Part shown: piece after piece, positions 42,362 to 50,792 of the stretch
Layout of the letters: each line of letters begins with the position of its first letter
How positions within the stretch are numbered: position 1 is the first letter of the stretch
Made by a program: the position numbers and the translations under genes
Notes under the pieces: model-generated
What the model was told of the DNA's origin: nothing
Seen by the model: only the letters and a program-made list of their open reading frames with translations
Databases searched by the model: none
Source: CALACW01 sp963627915
Lineage (GTDB): Bacteria > Bacillota > Clostridia > Oscillospirales > Acutalibacteraceae
DNA length: 64,000 nt
Assembly (NCBI GenBank): GCA_963627915.1
Contig: CAVGCY010000056.1
Span: 25,260 to 89,259, forward strand
Direction of reading: 5' to 3'

Positions 42362-43882
42362 TTATTGATTCTCCGATGCTTTTTCCGTCGATTCCTCGGC
42401 AACCGTTGTTTTTACGGTCGTATCAAGTCTTGTTATTTTTGCGCTGATTCTTAAAATCATTCTTGCGTCGTTTGCTGTGACTTTGCCGTTGCCGTCTATG
42501 TCGGCCGCAAGAAGAGCGTCGCCTTCAAGCTTTTCTATGCCTGCCGCACATCGAAGCGTAACTCTTGCGTCGGAGCCCGTAACCTTGCCGTCAAGATTAA
42601 CGTCGCCTATGAGTATCTGAGTTTTTGACTTTATTTCCGTTATGTCGCTTCTGAACTGCGCCGATCTGCCGTCGGAATCTCTTACCGTAAGCGTTACGGA
42701 ATAATTTCCGGACTCGCTTGCCGTGAAGAATAATTCCTTATATTCCGAAAATTCGCCCTCTTCGTAAAGCTTGCCGTCCTTGCTTACGTCGAAGCAGTAT
42801 TCATATTCTCCGCTGCCTCCGACTACCGTTGCAATCCAGACGATATCCATGTCCGTTTTTACGGATTCCTCATCTAAGCTTAACTGTACTATGGTAAGCG
42901 GTACGCCGGGGGTTTCGCTGCTTTTTGCCTTGGAAGATGCCGACGAAGATTCCTCGTATGATGTTGACGCTTCTTCATCGGGATTAGAGCCGAAGTTTTT
43001 TGAATTGTCGTCGGTTGTTTGTATTTTTGATACGTAGAATTTTCCGTTATAAAGACAAATCCATCCCGTTTTTCCGTTATAATCTATCCTGCCCCATTTT
43101 TCGTTTGAAATTTCAAGGATTTTTACAATAGTGTTTTCCTGTGAATTTTTTGTATGGGAATCGAGCTGACCGAGAATGTCTCCGGATGTGGAGGGCGTTG
43201 AACGGACGTTAAGAGAGTCGACGACCACGGCGTATTCTCCGGTCGTAAATTCGGGAATATCTTCTTTATCTATGGTGACGCTTGAATCGGTTTTTGAAAA
43301 GTATACAAGTCCGTAAGGATTACCGTTCATGCGCTTGTATTCGGATTTAAAAAAGCTTAAAGACCATACGCGGCATCCGCCTTCGGGAGAAGAACCGTAT
43401 CTGAACGAGTCTGTAAAATAGACTTCTCCGTCTATTATTGCGCTGATTACAACGACGTGCGTCGAACCGCTTGTTCCGCCTGTGCCGTAGCTTACGGCTA
43501 CGTTGTAAATATTATCTCCGTATTTGTTCACAAGCTCGTCAATGCAGCCGGCGCCGCCGATTGTTATGACGTTATAACCGCCCGACGTGCTTTTTTTGTC
43601 CGTGTAATCGTAATACCAGTCGCTACCGCCGCCCTGGTAGTCGGGTTCGGAGCCTGTATATACGCCTTTTGCAAGAAGCTGATATGCGACCGCAATGTTG
43701 CAGTAGCCGTAAAATGAGCTCCATCCCTTTAAGCTCAGTGCTTTTTTATAGTCGGATTCGACCTGAGATATCAATTCGCTTTTTGTCAGAGCCGAAGCGG
43801 AAAATGATGACGACGTGAACGCCGTAACGGTTATGAGAAACGTCAGCAAGAGTGAAAGCACCCTTTTTGCAGTCTGATTCAT
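42362..43882 (-). CDS. Secreted C39-like peptidase / SH3 / Ig-like / dockerin protein
   Basis: 506 residues. Signal peptide (1-31, FSASAL), then a papain-like C39-type domain (about 33-200) with Cys in FYGYCNIAVAYQ, His in STHVVVISAI and Asp in VYFTDSF. A bacterial SH3 domain (about 215-277, SLNVRSTPSTSGDILGQL, WICLYNGKFYV), a Ser-rich linker, an Ig/PKD-like domain (about 325-412) and a dockerin (about 418-490, GDVNLDGKVTGSDARVTLR and DIDGNGKVTANDARMILR). A cell-wall or surface peptidase is likely. GGAGG 8-12 bases upstream overlaps the end of the preceding gene, so the two dockerin genes form an operon. Confidence 0.8.
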   Translation of the reverse strand: MNQTAKRVLSLLLTFLITVTAFTSSSFSASALTKSELISQVESDYKKALSLKGWSSFYGYCNIAVAYQLLAKGVYTGSEPDYQGGGSDWYYDYTDKKSTSGGYNVITIGGAGCIDELVNKYGDNIYNVAVSYGTGGTSGSTHVVVISAIIDGEVYFTDSFRYGSSPEGGCRVWSLSFFKSEYKRMNGNPYGLVYFSKTDSSVTIDKEDIPEFTTGEYAVVVDSLNVRSTPSTSGDILGQLDSHTKNSQENTIVKILEISNEKWGRIDYNGKTGWICLYNGKFYVSKIQTTDDNSKNFGSNPDEEASTSYEESSSASSKAKSSETPGVPLTIVQLSLDEESVKTDMDIVWIATVVGGSGEYEYCFDVSKDGKLYEEGEFSEYKELFFTASESGNYSVTLTVRDSDGRSAQFRSDITEIKSKTQILIGDVNLDGKVTGSDARVTLRCAAGIEKLEGDALLAADIDGNGKVTANDARMILRISAKITRLDTTVKTTVAEESTEKASENQ

Positions 43883-43896
43883 CGTTAATGCCTCCG

Positions 43897-45099
43897 TTAT
43901 TGTCGGATAGTATCGAGCTTGGCCGATACTCTGAGTATAAGACGCGCGTCTGCGGCTGTGATTTTGCCGTCGTCATTCGCGTCCGAATATTTAAGTGTTT
44001 CGCTGTCGAGAGATTCGAGTTTTGCCGTATATCTTAAAAGAAGACGTGCGTCCGCGGCGGTAATTTTGCCGTCTGCATTAATGTCTCCGATAAGTCTTTG
44101 AGCGTCATCGGACGAGGAAGAAAGCTGTATTGTTATGTTTTCCGTTACGTCAACGGGTTCGTCGGATGAAGATATAAATACCATGATTTTTGCGCTGAAA
44201 TTTGTTTCACCGGATTTGATGTCCGACGCGTTTATCGTTACGCTCGCCGTACGTCCCGAAATTTTGCACCGGTACGACTTTGCACTGTCGGACGATGAAG
44301 CGCGCACATATACGACCGCGTCGGTAACGGAGTCGGAATTTACGCTGAACGTAAGCGTGCAGGAATTTTCATCGGTATCGGTCTGATTGTACGAATTGAT
44401 AATATCCGATTCTCCCGAACCGAGAATGAGAGAGGTACAGTAATTGTATGTTGCGGTACGTCTTGAAACGTATTTACCGTCATAATAATCGATCGCCGCC
44501 GCGTGAAGCGCGTCAAGCGTTATAAAATCGTATCCGCCGAGCTTCTGAGCCGCATTCCTTGCAATGTGAGCCGAACCGCCGTATCCCGACTGATTTTCTA
44601 TATCGGCAAAGTATACGAGCGCCTTTTCATCCGTTATTCCAAGCTCGATGCCGTGGCTTATATAGCTTTTTATATCGGTTTTTGCAAGTTCGTCCTGCGC
44701 AAGGTGACCTTCGTCGGTGTCGAGAAGCTGCGAAACAGCCTTCGCTTCCGTCGATGTAAACGTTCTTGTCGACCAGTTTGACGAAGTGGTCTTTATTTCC
44801 GTATAAAGAGCGTCGCCGAGAATCGATTTTGCCTGCGATTCGTTCATCGATACGATTGTTTTTAAAAGATTCAGCGCCCTTACCGCGTGCCACTGAACCT
44901 TGCCGATGCTGACTGAACCGCTGTCGTTCGGGTTAACCGACGAATAGCTTCCCTCGTTTGTGTAAATCACAACAGCCGCCGCGTCAGCCAGAGTCGTTAT
45001 GTCCGCCGTCGAAGCCGTAATTGTTAAAAATGAAGCGCAGACTGTCAGTGCAATCGCCGCCGAAATTACGGTATACAATTTTTTTCCAAGCAGTTTCAT
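43897..45099 (-). CDS. Secreted lysozyme-like domain protein with dockerin
   Basis: 400 residues. Signal peptide (1-31). The N-terminal domain (about 36-240) has a Glu in YTNEGSYSSVN and the signature SVSIGKVQWHAVRAL, a pattern found in phage and clostridial lysozyme-like wall hydrolases, and a helical bundle with FADIENQSGYGGS. A beta domain follows (about 245-330), then the C-terminal dockerin (GDINADGKITAADARLLLR and DANDDGKITAADARLILR, about 335-395). Probably cleaves peptidoglycan glycan strands outside the cell. The lysozyme assignment is by motif only. First gene of a two-gene operon with the C39-like protein. Confidence 0.65.
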   Translation of the reverse strand: MKLLGKKLYTVISAAIALTVCASFLTITASTADITTLADAAAVVIYTNEGSYSSVNPNDSGSVSIGKVQWHAVRALNLLKTIVSMNESQAKSILGDALYTEIKTTSSNWSTRTFTSTEAKAVSQLLDTDEGHLAQDELAKTDIKSYISHGIELGITDEKALVYFADIENQSGYGGSAHIARNAAQKLGGYDFITLDALHAAAIDYYDGKYVSRRTATYNYCTSLILGSGESDIINSYNQTDTDENSCTLTFSVNSDSVTDAVVYVRASSSDSAKSYRCKISGRTASVTINASDIKSGETNFSAKIMVFISSSDEPVDVTENITIQLSSSSDDAQRLIGDINADGKITAADARLLLRYTAKLESLDSETLKYSDANDDGKITAADARLILRVSAKLDTIRQ

Positions 45100-45296
45100 A
45101 ACAAAACCTCCTGTTGACAGTTGTGTATTTTAACATTTTCAGCGTTTCAGGTCAAGGTTTTTTCGTTATGTTTGGAAGTAATGCACGAAAAAAGTTACAA
45201 AATGATTACAAAACAACTTCGGAAATGTAATAAATACGCGTTTTTTTTGTACAGAATTACTTTTCCTTATATATGGCTTATGTGGTATAAAATGCT

Positions 45297-45318
45297 AAAG
45301 AGCGCAAATGCGCTCTTT
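45297..45318 (-). terminator. Terminator of the YD-repeat protein gene
   Basis: Perfect 9-bp stem AAAGAGCGC / GCGCTCTTT with a 4-base loop, 19 bases beyond the stop at 45337. Confidence 0.75.
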
Positions 45319-45336
45319 AATGTCTATATATTAAAT

Positions 45337-46563
45337 TTACATGTACGTATCCTTCACGGCGCATGATAATACGTCCCAGACAGAGTTTATTTCCGTCATT
45401 TTCGTATACAGTGAGCCGGTTATGTACTCATATCCGATAGATATTGTATTTTCTCCGCCGTTGTCGGTTTCTGTGCTTCTTATCATTTTATTGTCACGGG
45501 AATATACGTATGAACCGCTGAAAAGCGTGTGCTGCGACGAGTCGGTAATTGTTTTTGAAATAAGATTGTTTTCGTCGTATTCGTATTTTTCATCGGTAAC
45601 ATTCGATACGCCGGAGGACGGGTATGATACGGATTTTGCAGCCTGCGTGATTCTCGATTTTGAATCGTAAACGTAGGCGTATGTTGTTACTGTCGTTGCA
45701 AGGTCTTTATTGAATGTTGACGAGTAAACAAGATTGTTTCTCTCGTCGTAACGGTATACGCATTCTATCGGTTCGCTTCCGTAATCGGTCAGCGTGCTTG
45801 AAATTATATTGCCGTTGGAATCGTAAGCGTATGTGCGCGTAAATCCCGAAATCTGTATGTTGTCCTTATCGTATGACGCGTAGAATGTAGGATTTGAATA
45901 TCTGTCGAATGAGTATTCGTTCGATTCTGTAAGTTCGGCGTCGGAGGAGTATATCTGAACGATTATATTTTTCGACGAGTCGCGTTCAACGGAGGTTTCT
46001 GTCTTTACGGTTCTGTAAAGCTCGGAATTTCTGTATTCTCTGCGTCTGACGATTGAAGAATCCTCGTATTCAAATTCGAGTATCGGAATGACATCCGTTT
46101 CTTCCTTTTCGGATGCGTCTTCGTTTTTTAATTCGTTTTTAATTTCGGGCGGTTTTCTGCTGTTGTCGGATTCATTTTTTTGTACATTGTCGGCAATTTT
46201 TTCACCGACGGACGCAATCCGCGAATCGCTGTCGAATGAAAAAATAATCTGCCGTTCGGAATTGTTCTGAGTATCATAATAATTCAGCTTTATATTGTTT
46301 TCATCCGTCATGTCGAAAATTGCCGTCAGCTTTGAATTGCTGTATGAAACGGGGACGCTTTCGATATCCGACCGGCGTATGTCGTCCGGCTCGTATGTGA
46401 AAATATCGGTGATATCGGTGTTTGAATCAATTCCGCCGATAAGTATTCCGAAGCAGAGCGACAGCGCGACGACCGTCATTATGAGCGACGACGTTACGGC
46501 TTTTTTCGTTTGCGGTGCGGCCTCTTTCGGAGGTTTTTTTATTTTCAATTTTTTTTTGAACAT
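45337..46563 (-). CDS. Membrane-anchored YD-repeat (RHS-like) protein
   Basis: 408 residues. A Lys-rich start, one membrane helix (about 25-45), an acidic low-complexity segment (about 120-150), then YD/RHS-type beta repeats (about 200-390): YAYDSNGNIISSTLTDY, YRYDERNNLVYSSTF, YVYDSKSRITQAA, YEYDENNLISKT, YVYSRDNKMIRST. These are the short repeats that build RHS shells, but the protein has no RHS core end or toxin tip and is far shorter than RHS toxins. It could be an extracellular carbohydrate-binding or structural protein. AAGGTGA is the ribosome site. Confidence 0.7.
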   Translation of the reverse strand: MFKKKLKIKKPPKEAAPQTKKAVTSSLIMTVVALSLCFGILIGGIDSNTDITDIFTYEPDDIRRSDIESVPVSYSNSKLTAIFDMTDENNIKLNYYDTQNNSERQIIFSFDSDSRIASVGEKIADNVQKNESDNSRKPPEIKNELKNEDASEKEETDVIPILEFEYEDSSIVRRREYRNSELYRTVKTETSVERDSSKNIIVQIYSSDAELTESNEYSFDRYSNPTFYASYDKDNIQISGFTRTYAYDSNGNIISSTLTDYGSEPIECVYRYDERNNLVYSSTFNKDLATTVTTYAYVYDSKSRITQAAKSVSYPSSGVSNVTDEKYEYDENNLISKTITDSSQHTLFSGSYVYSRDNKMIRSTETDNGGENTISIGYEYITGSLYTKMTEINSVWDVLSCAVKDTYM

Positions 46564-46624
46564 AAAATCACCTTATATCAGTATACCATTATATATATAC
46601 AGTATCGTCCGGGAACGATGAGCG

Positions 46625-47983
46625 TCAATTTTTGAGCGACTGCATCGGCGCGGGGATACGTCCGCCTCTGTTTATGAATTTTTCGCTTGACGAATAATTT
46701 ATCGGCATTACCGGGCCGCTTCCGAGCAGTCCGCCGAATTTGAGCTCATCGCCGACTTTTTTGCCTATGGCGGGGATGAGCCTTACTGCCGTCGTCTTTG
46801 AATTGACCATGCCGATAGCCGCCTCGTCCGCAATTATCGCAGAAATTGTTTCGGGCGTAATATCTCCCGGAACAACAATCATATCAAGACCTACAGAACA
46901 AACCGCGGTCATGGCTTCGAGCTTTTCTATTTTAAGATTTCCGTTTCTTGCCGCGTCTATCATGCCCGCGTCCTCGGTTACCGGAATAAATGCGCCCGAA
47001 AGTCCGCCGACGTGCGAAGACGCCATAACTCCGCCCTTTTTTACGGCGTCGTTTAAAAGGGCGAGCGCCGCAGTAGTGCCGTGAGTTCCGCATGATTCGA
47101 GTCCCATTTCTTCGAGTATATGCGCTACGGAGTCGCCGATTGCGGGTGTGGGAGCAAGAGATAAATCGACGATTCCGAACGGAACGCCGAGCCTTTTTGA
47201 CGCTTCGCTTGCTACGAGCTGACCCATTCTTGTGATTTTGAACGCCGTTCTTTTTATGAGGTCTGCTATTCCCGTCAGGTCGAGCCCCTCGGATTTGGCG
47301 AGAGCCGCTCTGACGACTCCGGGACCGGAAACTCCGACGTTTATTACGCAGTCGGGTTCGCCCGCGCCGTGGAACGCGCCCGCCATGAACGGGTTATCCT
47401 CCGGAGCGTTGCAGAATACGACGAGCTTCGCCGCGCCTATGCAGTCTTTGTCGGCGGTCAATTTTGACGAGGCGAGAACCTGCCTGCCCATAAGCTTTAC
47501 CGCGTCCATGTTGATTCCCGTTTTTGTAGAACCGATATTTACGCTTGAGCAGACGTGTTCCGTTACGCTCAGAGCCTCGGGAATCGCTTCTATAAGTTCT
47601 CTGTCACCGTGTGCGAATCCCTTCTGAACAAGGGCGGAAAATCCGCCGATGAAATTGACTCCGCAGGCGTTCGCCGCCTTTTCGAGAGTGACGGCAATTT
47701 TAACGGCGTCCTTATTGTCGCACGAAGCGAGAATCATTGCCGCGGGAGTTACGGAAATTCTCTTATGTATAATAGGTATACCGAACTCTCTTTCGATATT
47801 TTCTCCGGTTTTTACGAGGTCTTTTGCATAGCGCGTTATCTTATCGTAAATTTTACCGCATGTTACGTCTATATCGCTGTGACAGCAGTCGAGGAGCGAT
47901 ATGCCCATTGTTATTGTACGGACGTCGAGATTTTCGTCCTGTATCATTGTTATGGTTTCAAGTATGTCGCCGACGTTAAACAA
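46625..47983 (-). CDS. PFL family (UPF0210/DUF711) protein
   Basis: 452 residues, full length for the family, related in fold to glycyl-radical enzymes but without a glycyl radical loop that I can see. Start MFNVGDILETITMIQDENLDVRTITMGISLLDC and the glycine-rich VGLDMIVVPGDITPE region match UPF0210. A TTG start at 47983 is needed, with AAGGAG 10 bases upstream; homologues begin at the same point. It follows an ACT-domain gene, a conserved pairing in Firmicutes. The reaction is unknown. Confidence 0.88.
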   Translation of the reverse strand: MFNVGDILETITMIQDENLDVRTITMGISLLDCCHSDIDVTCGKIYDKITRYAKDLVKTGENIEREFGIPIIHKRISVTPAAMILASCDNKDAVKIAVTLEKAANACGVNFIGGFSALVQKGFAHGDRELIEAIPEALSVTEHVCSSVNIGSTKTGINMDAVKLMGRQVLASSKLTADKDCIGAAKLVVFCNAPEDNPFMAGAFHGAGEPDCVINVGVSGPGVVRAALAKSEGLDLTGIADLIKRTAFKITRMGQLVASEASKRLGVPFGIVDLSLAPTPAIGDSVAHILEEMGLESCGTHGTTAALALLNDAVKKGGVMASSHVGGLSGAFIPVTEDAGMIDAARNGNLKIEKLEAMTAVCSVGLDMIVVPGDITPETISAIIADEAAIGMVNSKTTAVRLIPAIGKKVGDELKFGGLLGSGPVMPINYSSSEKFINRGGRIPAPMQSLKN

Positions 47984-47997
47984 GGTACTCAGCTCCT

Positions 47998-48267
47998 TTA
48001 TACAGTGTGCATTGCGTTGAAGATATCTTCATGCATTGCCTTTATCATGAGATTTCTTTCCTTGCCGAGATCCTCGAGCGTATCGGCAAATTCCGCGAAG
48101 CCGACATTGATTCCCGATATATCGACAAGCATTATCATTGCGAACATATCGTCTAAAACCGATTGAGTGACCTCCTGTACGTTGACTCCGCAGTCGGCGC
48201 ATTTTGTGGCTACGGCGGCGAGGATGCCGACCATGTCTTTTCCTATAACGGTTATAACAGCTCTCAT
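47998..48267 (-). CDS. ACT domain protein (UPF0237)
   Basis: 89 residues, one ACT domain (MRAVITVIGKDMVGILAAVATKCADCGVNV) that may bind an amino acid or formate-related ligand. Residues VTQSVLDDMFAMIMLVDIS form the conserved central strands. ATG 48267 with AAGGATG upstream; the longer frame to 48339 lacks a site. Fourteen bases before the PFL protein, its usual partner. Confidence 0.9.
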   Translation of the reverse strand: MRAVITVIGKDMVGILAAVATKCADCGVNVQEVTQSVLDDMFAMIMLVDISGINVGFAEFADTLEDLGKERNLMIKAMHEDIFNAMHTV

Positions 48268-48310
48268 TTTAAATTCATCCTTTTCATTAAAATATATAAT
48301 TATACTTATT

Positions 48311-49039
48311 TCAAGCGTAGAACAGTATTGAAGAAGCAAGCAGAGCCTGTCCTATAAAATATGTCCATATATTGAAATTTTTTAACGGAATATTCTTTTT
48401 AAAACGTTCGTCGAACATTAAAAATACTATCGACCCGTCCGAGAGAACGAATAAAACCGCGCCCAGCGACAAAGTAAGCATTAAGAGAAGTCCCGATTCC
48501 GCCCCGGTCGTAAGGTATCTTACCGAGAACGAAATGGCTTTTACCGTCATTGTCGTTATCATTATCGCGTACGGGATAACTCCGCACAGCGCGATTTTTT
48601 TGATTTGAAGCTTTGTTTTAACTGCGATGAGAACGAATATTAAAAGTATTGCGATAACTCCGGCAATTTCCTGCCATACAAATATTTTTTCATCGGGAAA
48701 CGACGCTTTCTGAGCTTTTATGTATGCGATTGTGTAAAGAACGTGAGCGGAGAAAAATGAGATTCCGCCTATGAGCACGAGATATATTTTCCTGAAATGC
48801 AGGAACAAATCGCCGAACCACGAGGCAATGAGTCCGAAAATCATAAATCGCGCAAAATCTGTTGTGTTTTCGCTTATTTTAAAACACAAAAGACCCATCG
48901 CGACGAACATCGAGGCGCAAATCATCTTTGTTGTTCTCGATTTCCAACTCATTCCGGGACGCTGGAATTTGAGGAAAAACGGCGTGACCGCCATTTCGAT
49001 TATGAATGCGAGTGCGAGAAGAATGCAGTAAATTGTCAT
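48311..49039 (-). CDS. YhhN family (TMEM86-like) membrane protein
   Basis: 242 residues, eight or so membrane helices. ASWFGDLFLHF (about 78-88) and the acidic SDGSIVFLMFDERF end (about 205) match the YhhN/lysoplasmalogenase family, which in animals cleaves lysoplasmalogen vinyl ethers. Clostridia make plasmalogens, so a role in lipid turnover is reasonable but unproven. It precedes the ACT/PFL genes on the same strand. Confidence 0.8.
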   Translation of the reverse strand: MTIYCILLALAFIIEMAVTPFFLKFQRPGMSWKSRTTKMICASMFVAMGLLCFKISENTTDFARFMIFGLIASWFGDLFLHFRKIYLVLIGGISFFSAHVLYTIAYIKAQKASFPDEKIFVWQEIAGVIAILLIFVLIAVKTKLQIKKIALCGVIPYAIMITTMTVKAISFSVRYLTTGAESGLLLMLTLSLGAVLFVLSDGSIVFLMFDERFKKNIPLKNFNIWTYFIGQALLASSILFYA

Positions 49040-49077
49040 GACCTTTCTCCTTTGATTTTTATTTATTGCTTGAATTT

Positions 49078-50340
49078 TTATTTATTGCCTGAAGCGCGCT
49101 TTTTTTTCGTGTGTTTTGCTATGAATACTTCGCCCGCGGCAATTCCTGCTGTTACGAGAATCGCCGTTATGATTCTGGGAACGGTAATTGTGACCCCCGC
49201 CGTGCCGTTTTTTAACAGATCCGCGTCGTTTTGAATGTTTTCGTAAGCGTATTTAAGTTCGCTTTGAGCGGATATTATATCGCTTAATGCCGGACTGTTG
49301 TCAGCAAGCACGGACTGAGCCTTTGATTTTGCGTCCCGGTACGCCTTTTTGTAGTCGAGATACGCCGACGCTTTATACTCCGGAAGAGTATAATTTTCAC
49401 ATAAATCCGCATATGTCAATTCAAGCTCTTTTTTTGCTTCGTCCGTCTGTTTTATGTATTCCTTAAGAGCTTTCGGCTCGTTGGTCAGTATCATATTATA
49501 TCCTCTCGAAATGAGATCCGAATACCATACCGCGTTGTCGCGCCTTATCTTTCCGCATATTTCGGGCCGCGACGGCATTGTCATGGCGCGTGCGCCGGAT
49601 GTGAATTTGCTCATAACCGTTTCGCCGAAAACAACGCCGTACGGATTTTTTGTCGCAAGGCATACGCCGTCCGCCCCCGCTTCAAGCGAGGATTTGACAT
49701 ACGCCGCCGCGCTGAAAATAATGTTTCCTTTATAGTATGTTATAACATGGGGTTTCTCGTTTTTTGATGAAATGAACTCATTGAGAATGTCCTTTTTGAT
49801 ATGTCCGGCATAAAATATAACGGAATCGATACGGTTTTCGTCGGCGACTGTATTGTAAACTATATCGAGATCGTTTTCCCTGACGTTAAGCATAAGCACG
49901 GTATTCTGCGTTTTTTTCAGTGCGTCCGAAAGCGCGTCGGGCGTTTCGCCCGTAATGGCTCTCGCTTCGCCTCCGTGGGCAAGACGCAGCTTTACGTCCG
50001 CGATATCCGCATATGAAACGTCGGATATGTCCCCGACGTCCTTTGACAGCATCGCCGAGGCGTTATCCGAGTTGAGAAGCACGGGAACGGAATCCTTTGT
50101 GACAAAAACGTCGCACAGAACGATGTCCGCGCCCTGTTCGTGAGCGGAAAGTATACCCTCGACGGTGTTTTCGGGGAAGCTTTCGCAGTCGCCGCGGTCG
50201 GAAACGCACAGAGTTCTGCCGTTTTTGCTTAAAAATTCGTCCATAACCGTTTGCGCCTCGTTTCCGTTTGCGGAGGACGTGAACATAAATGCGGACGTTA
50301 GGGCAATAAGAAGGGTAAAATATGATATGATTTTTTTCAT
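49078..50340 (-). CDS. Secreted GDPD-like protein with degenerate active site
   Basis: 420 residues: signal peptide (1-24), GDPD-like TIM barrel (about 40-290), a helical segment (about 300-370, LELTYADLCENYTLPEYKAS and similar) and a C-terminal membrane helix followed by KHTKKKR, so it is anchored with the domain outside. The barrel aligns with GDPD but the catalytic HRG is SDRG (about 47-50) and the second histidine (HD) is replaced in LLNSDNA. The metal-binding E-x-D is IVLCDVF. Both catalytic histidines are gone, so it is probably a binding protein or pseudoenzyme. It closes the downstream group of minus-strand genes. Confidence 0.75.
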   Translation of the reverse strand: MKKIISYFTLLIALTSAFMFTSSANGNEAQTVMDEFLSKNGRTLCVSDRGDCESFPENTVEGILSAHEQGADIVLCDVFVTKDSVPVLLNSDNASAMLSKDVGDISDVSYADIADVKLRLAHGGEARAITGETPDALSDALKKTQNTVLMLNVRENDLDIVYNTVADENRIDSVIFYAGHIKKDILNEFISSKNEKPHVITYYKGNIIFSAAAYVKSSLEAGADGVCLATKNPYGVVFGETVMSKFTSGARAMTMPSRPEICGKIRRDNAVWYSDLISRGYNMILTNEPKALKEYIKQTDEAKKELELTYADLCENYTLPEYKASAYLDYKKAYRDAKSKAQSVLADNSPALSDIISAQSELKYAYENIQNDADLLKNGTAGVTITVPRIITAILVTAGIAAGEVFIAKHTKKKRASGNK

Positions 50341-50700
50341 ATATCCGTATCCTTGATTTTTATGATAATAAATTTTCTTTTATTTTATCATATAAAAACC
50401 GTCGTAACAAGCCCGATAACGAAAATATTTGAATTGAATCTGACATAAGCTCCGATGAAGTGAAATGTGCGGGTGGGATGTTAAACATATGAATAAATTA
50501 TTAACAAAGCGTTAAAAGAATAACACAAAGAGTGTATTGTGCAATATTAATAAATTACATAAAATACATGATTTATTTTGTGATTATCGATAAAAAAATC
50601 GACATATGGCTATTAAGATACGGGGAGAAATGCAATTGTCGGAATTTTCCTTCCATACTTCGTTAAAACGCATTAAAGAACTGTTCAAAGTTTATTCATT
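50341..50700. other. AT-rich intergenic region without a gene
   Basis: About 360 bp between two divergent genes. Short hairpins occur (for example TCGAT/ATCGA near 50588-50605). I see no ORF with a ribosome site; the promoter of the next gene begins at 50708. Confidence 0.6.
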
Positions 50701-50707
50701 TTGCATA

Positions 50708-50736
50708 TTGATTATTTTTTTGACAAAGTGTAAAAT
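50708..50736 (+). promoter_or_regulatory. Promoter of the 50.8-52.5 kb secreted protein
   Basis: -35 TTGATT (50708-50713), 17-bp spacer, -10 TAAAAT (50731-50736). A second TTGACA at 50720-50725 is possible. The leader is about 50 nt and ends in AAAGGGG. Confidence 0.65.
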
Positions 50737-50792
50737 ATGTCTACAAGGTTTAAATTTACCTGGTCTTGTATTTATGAAAGGGGTTACACAAC

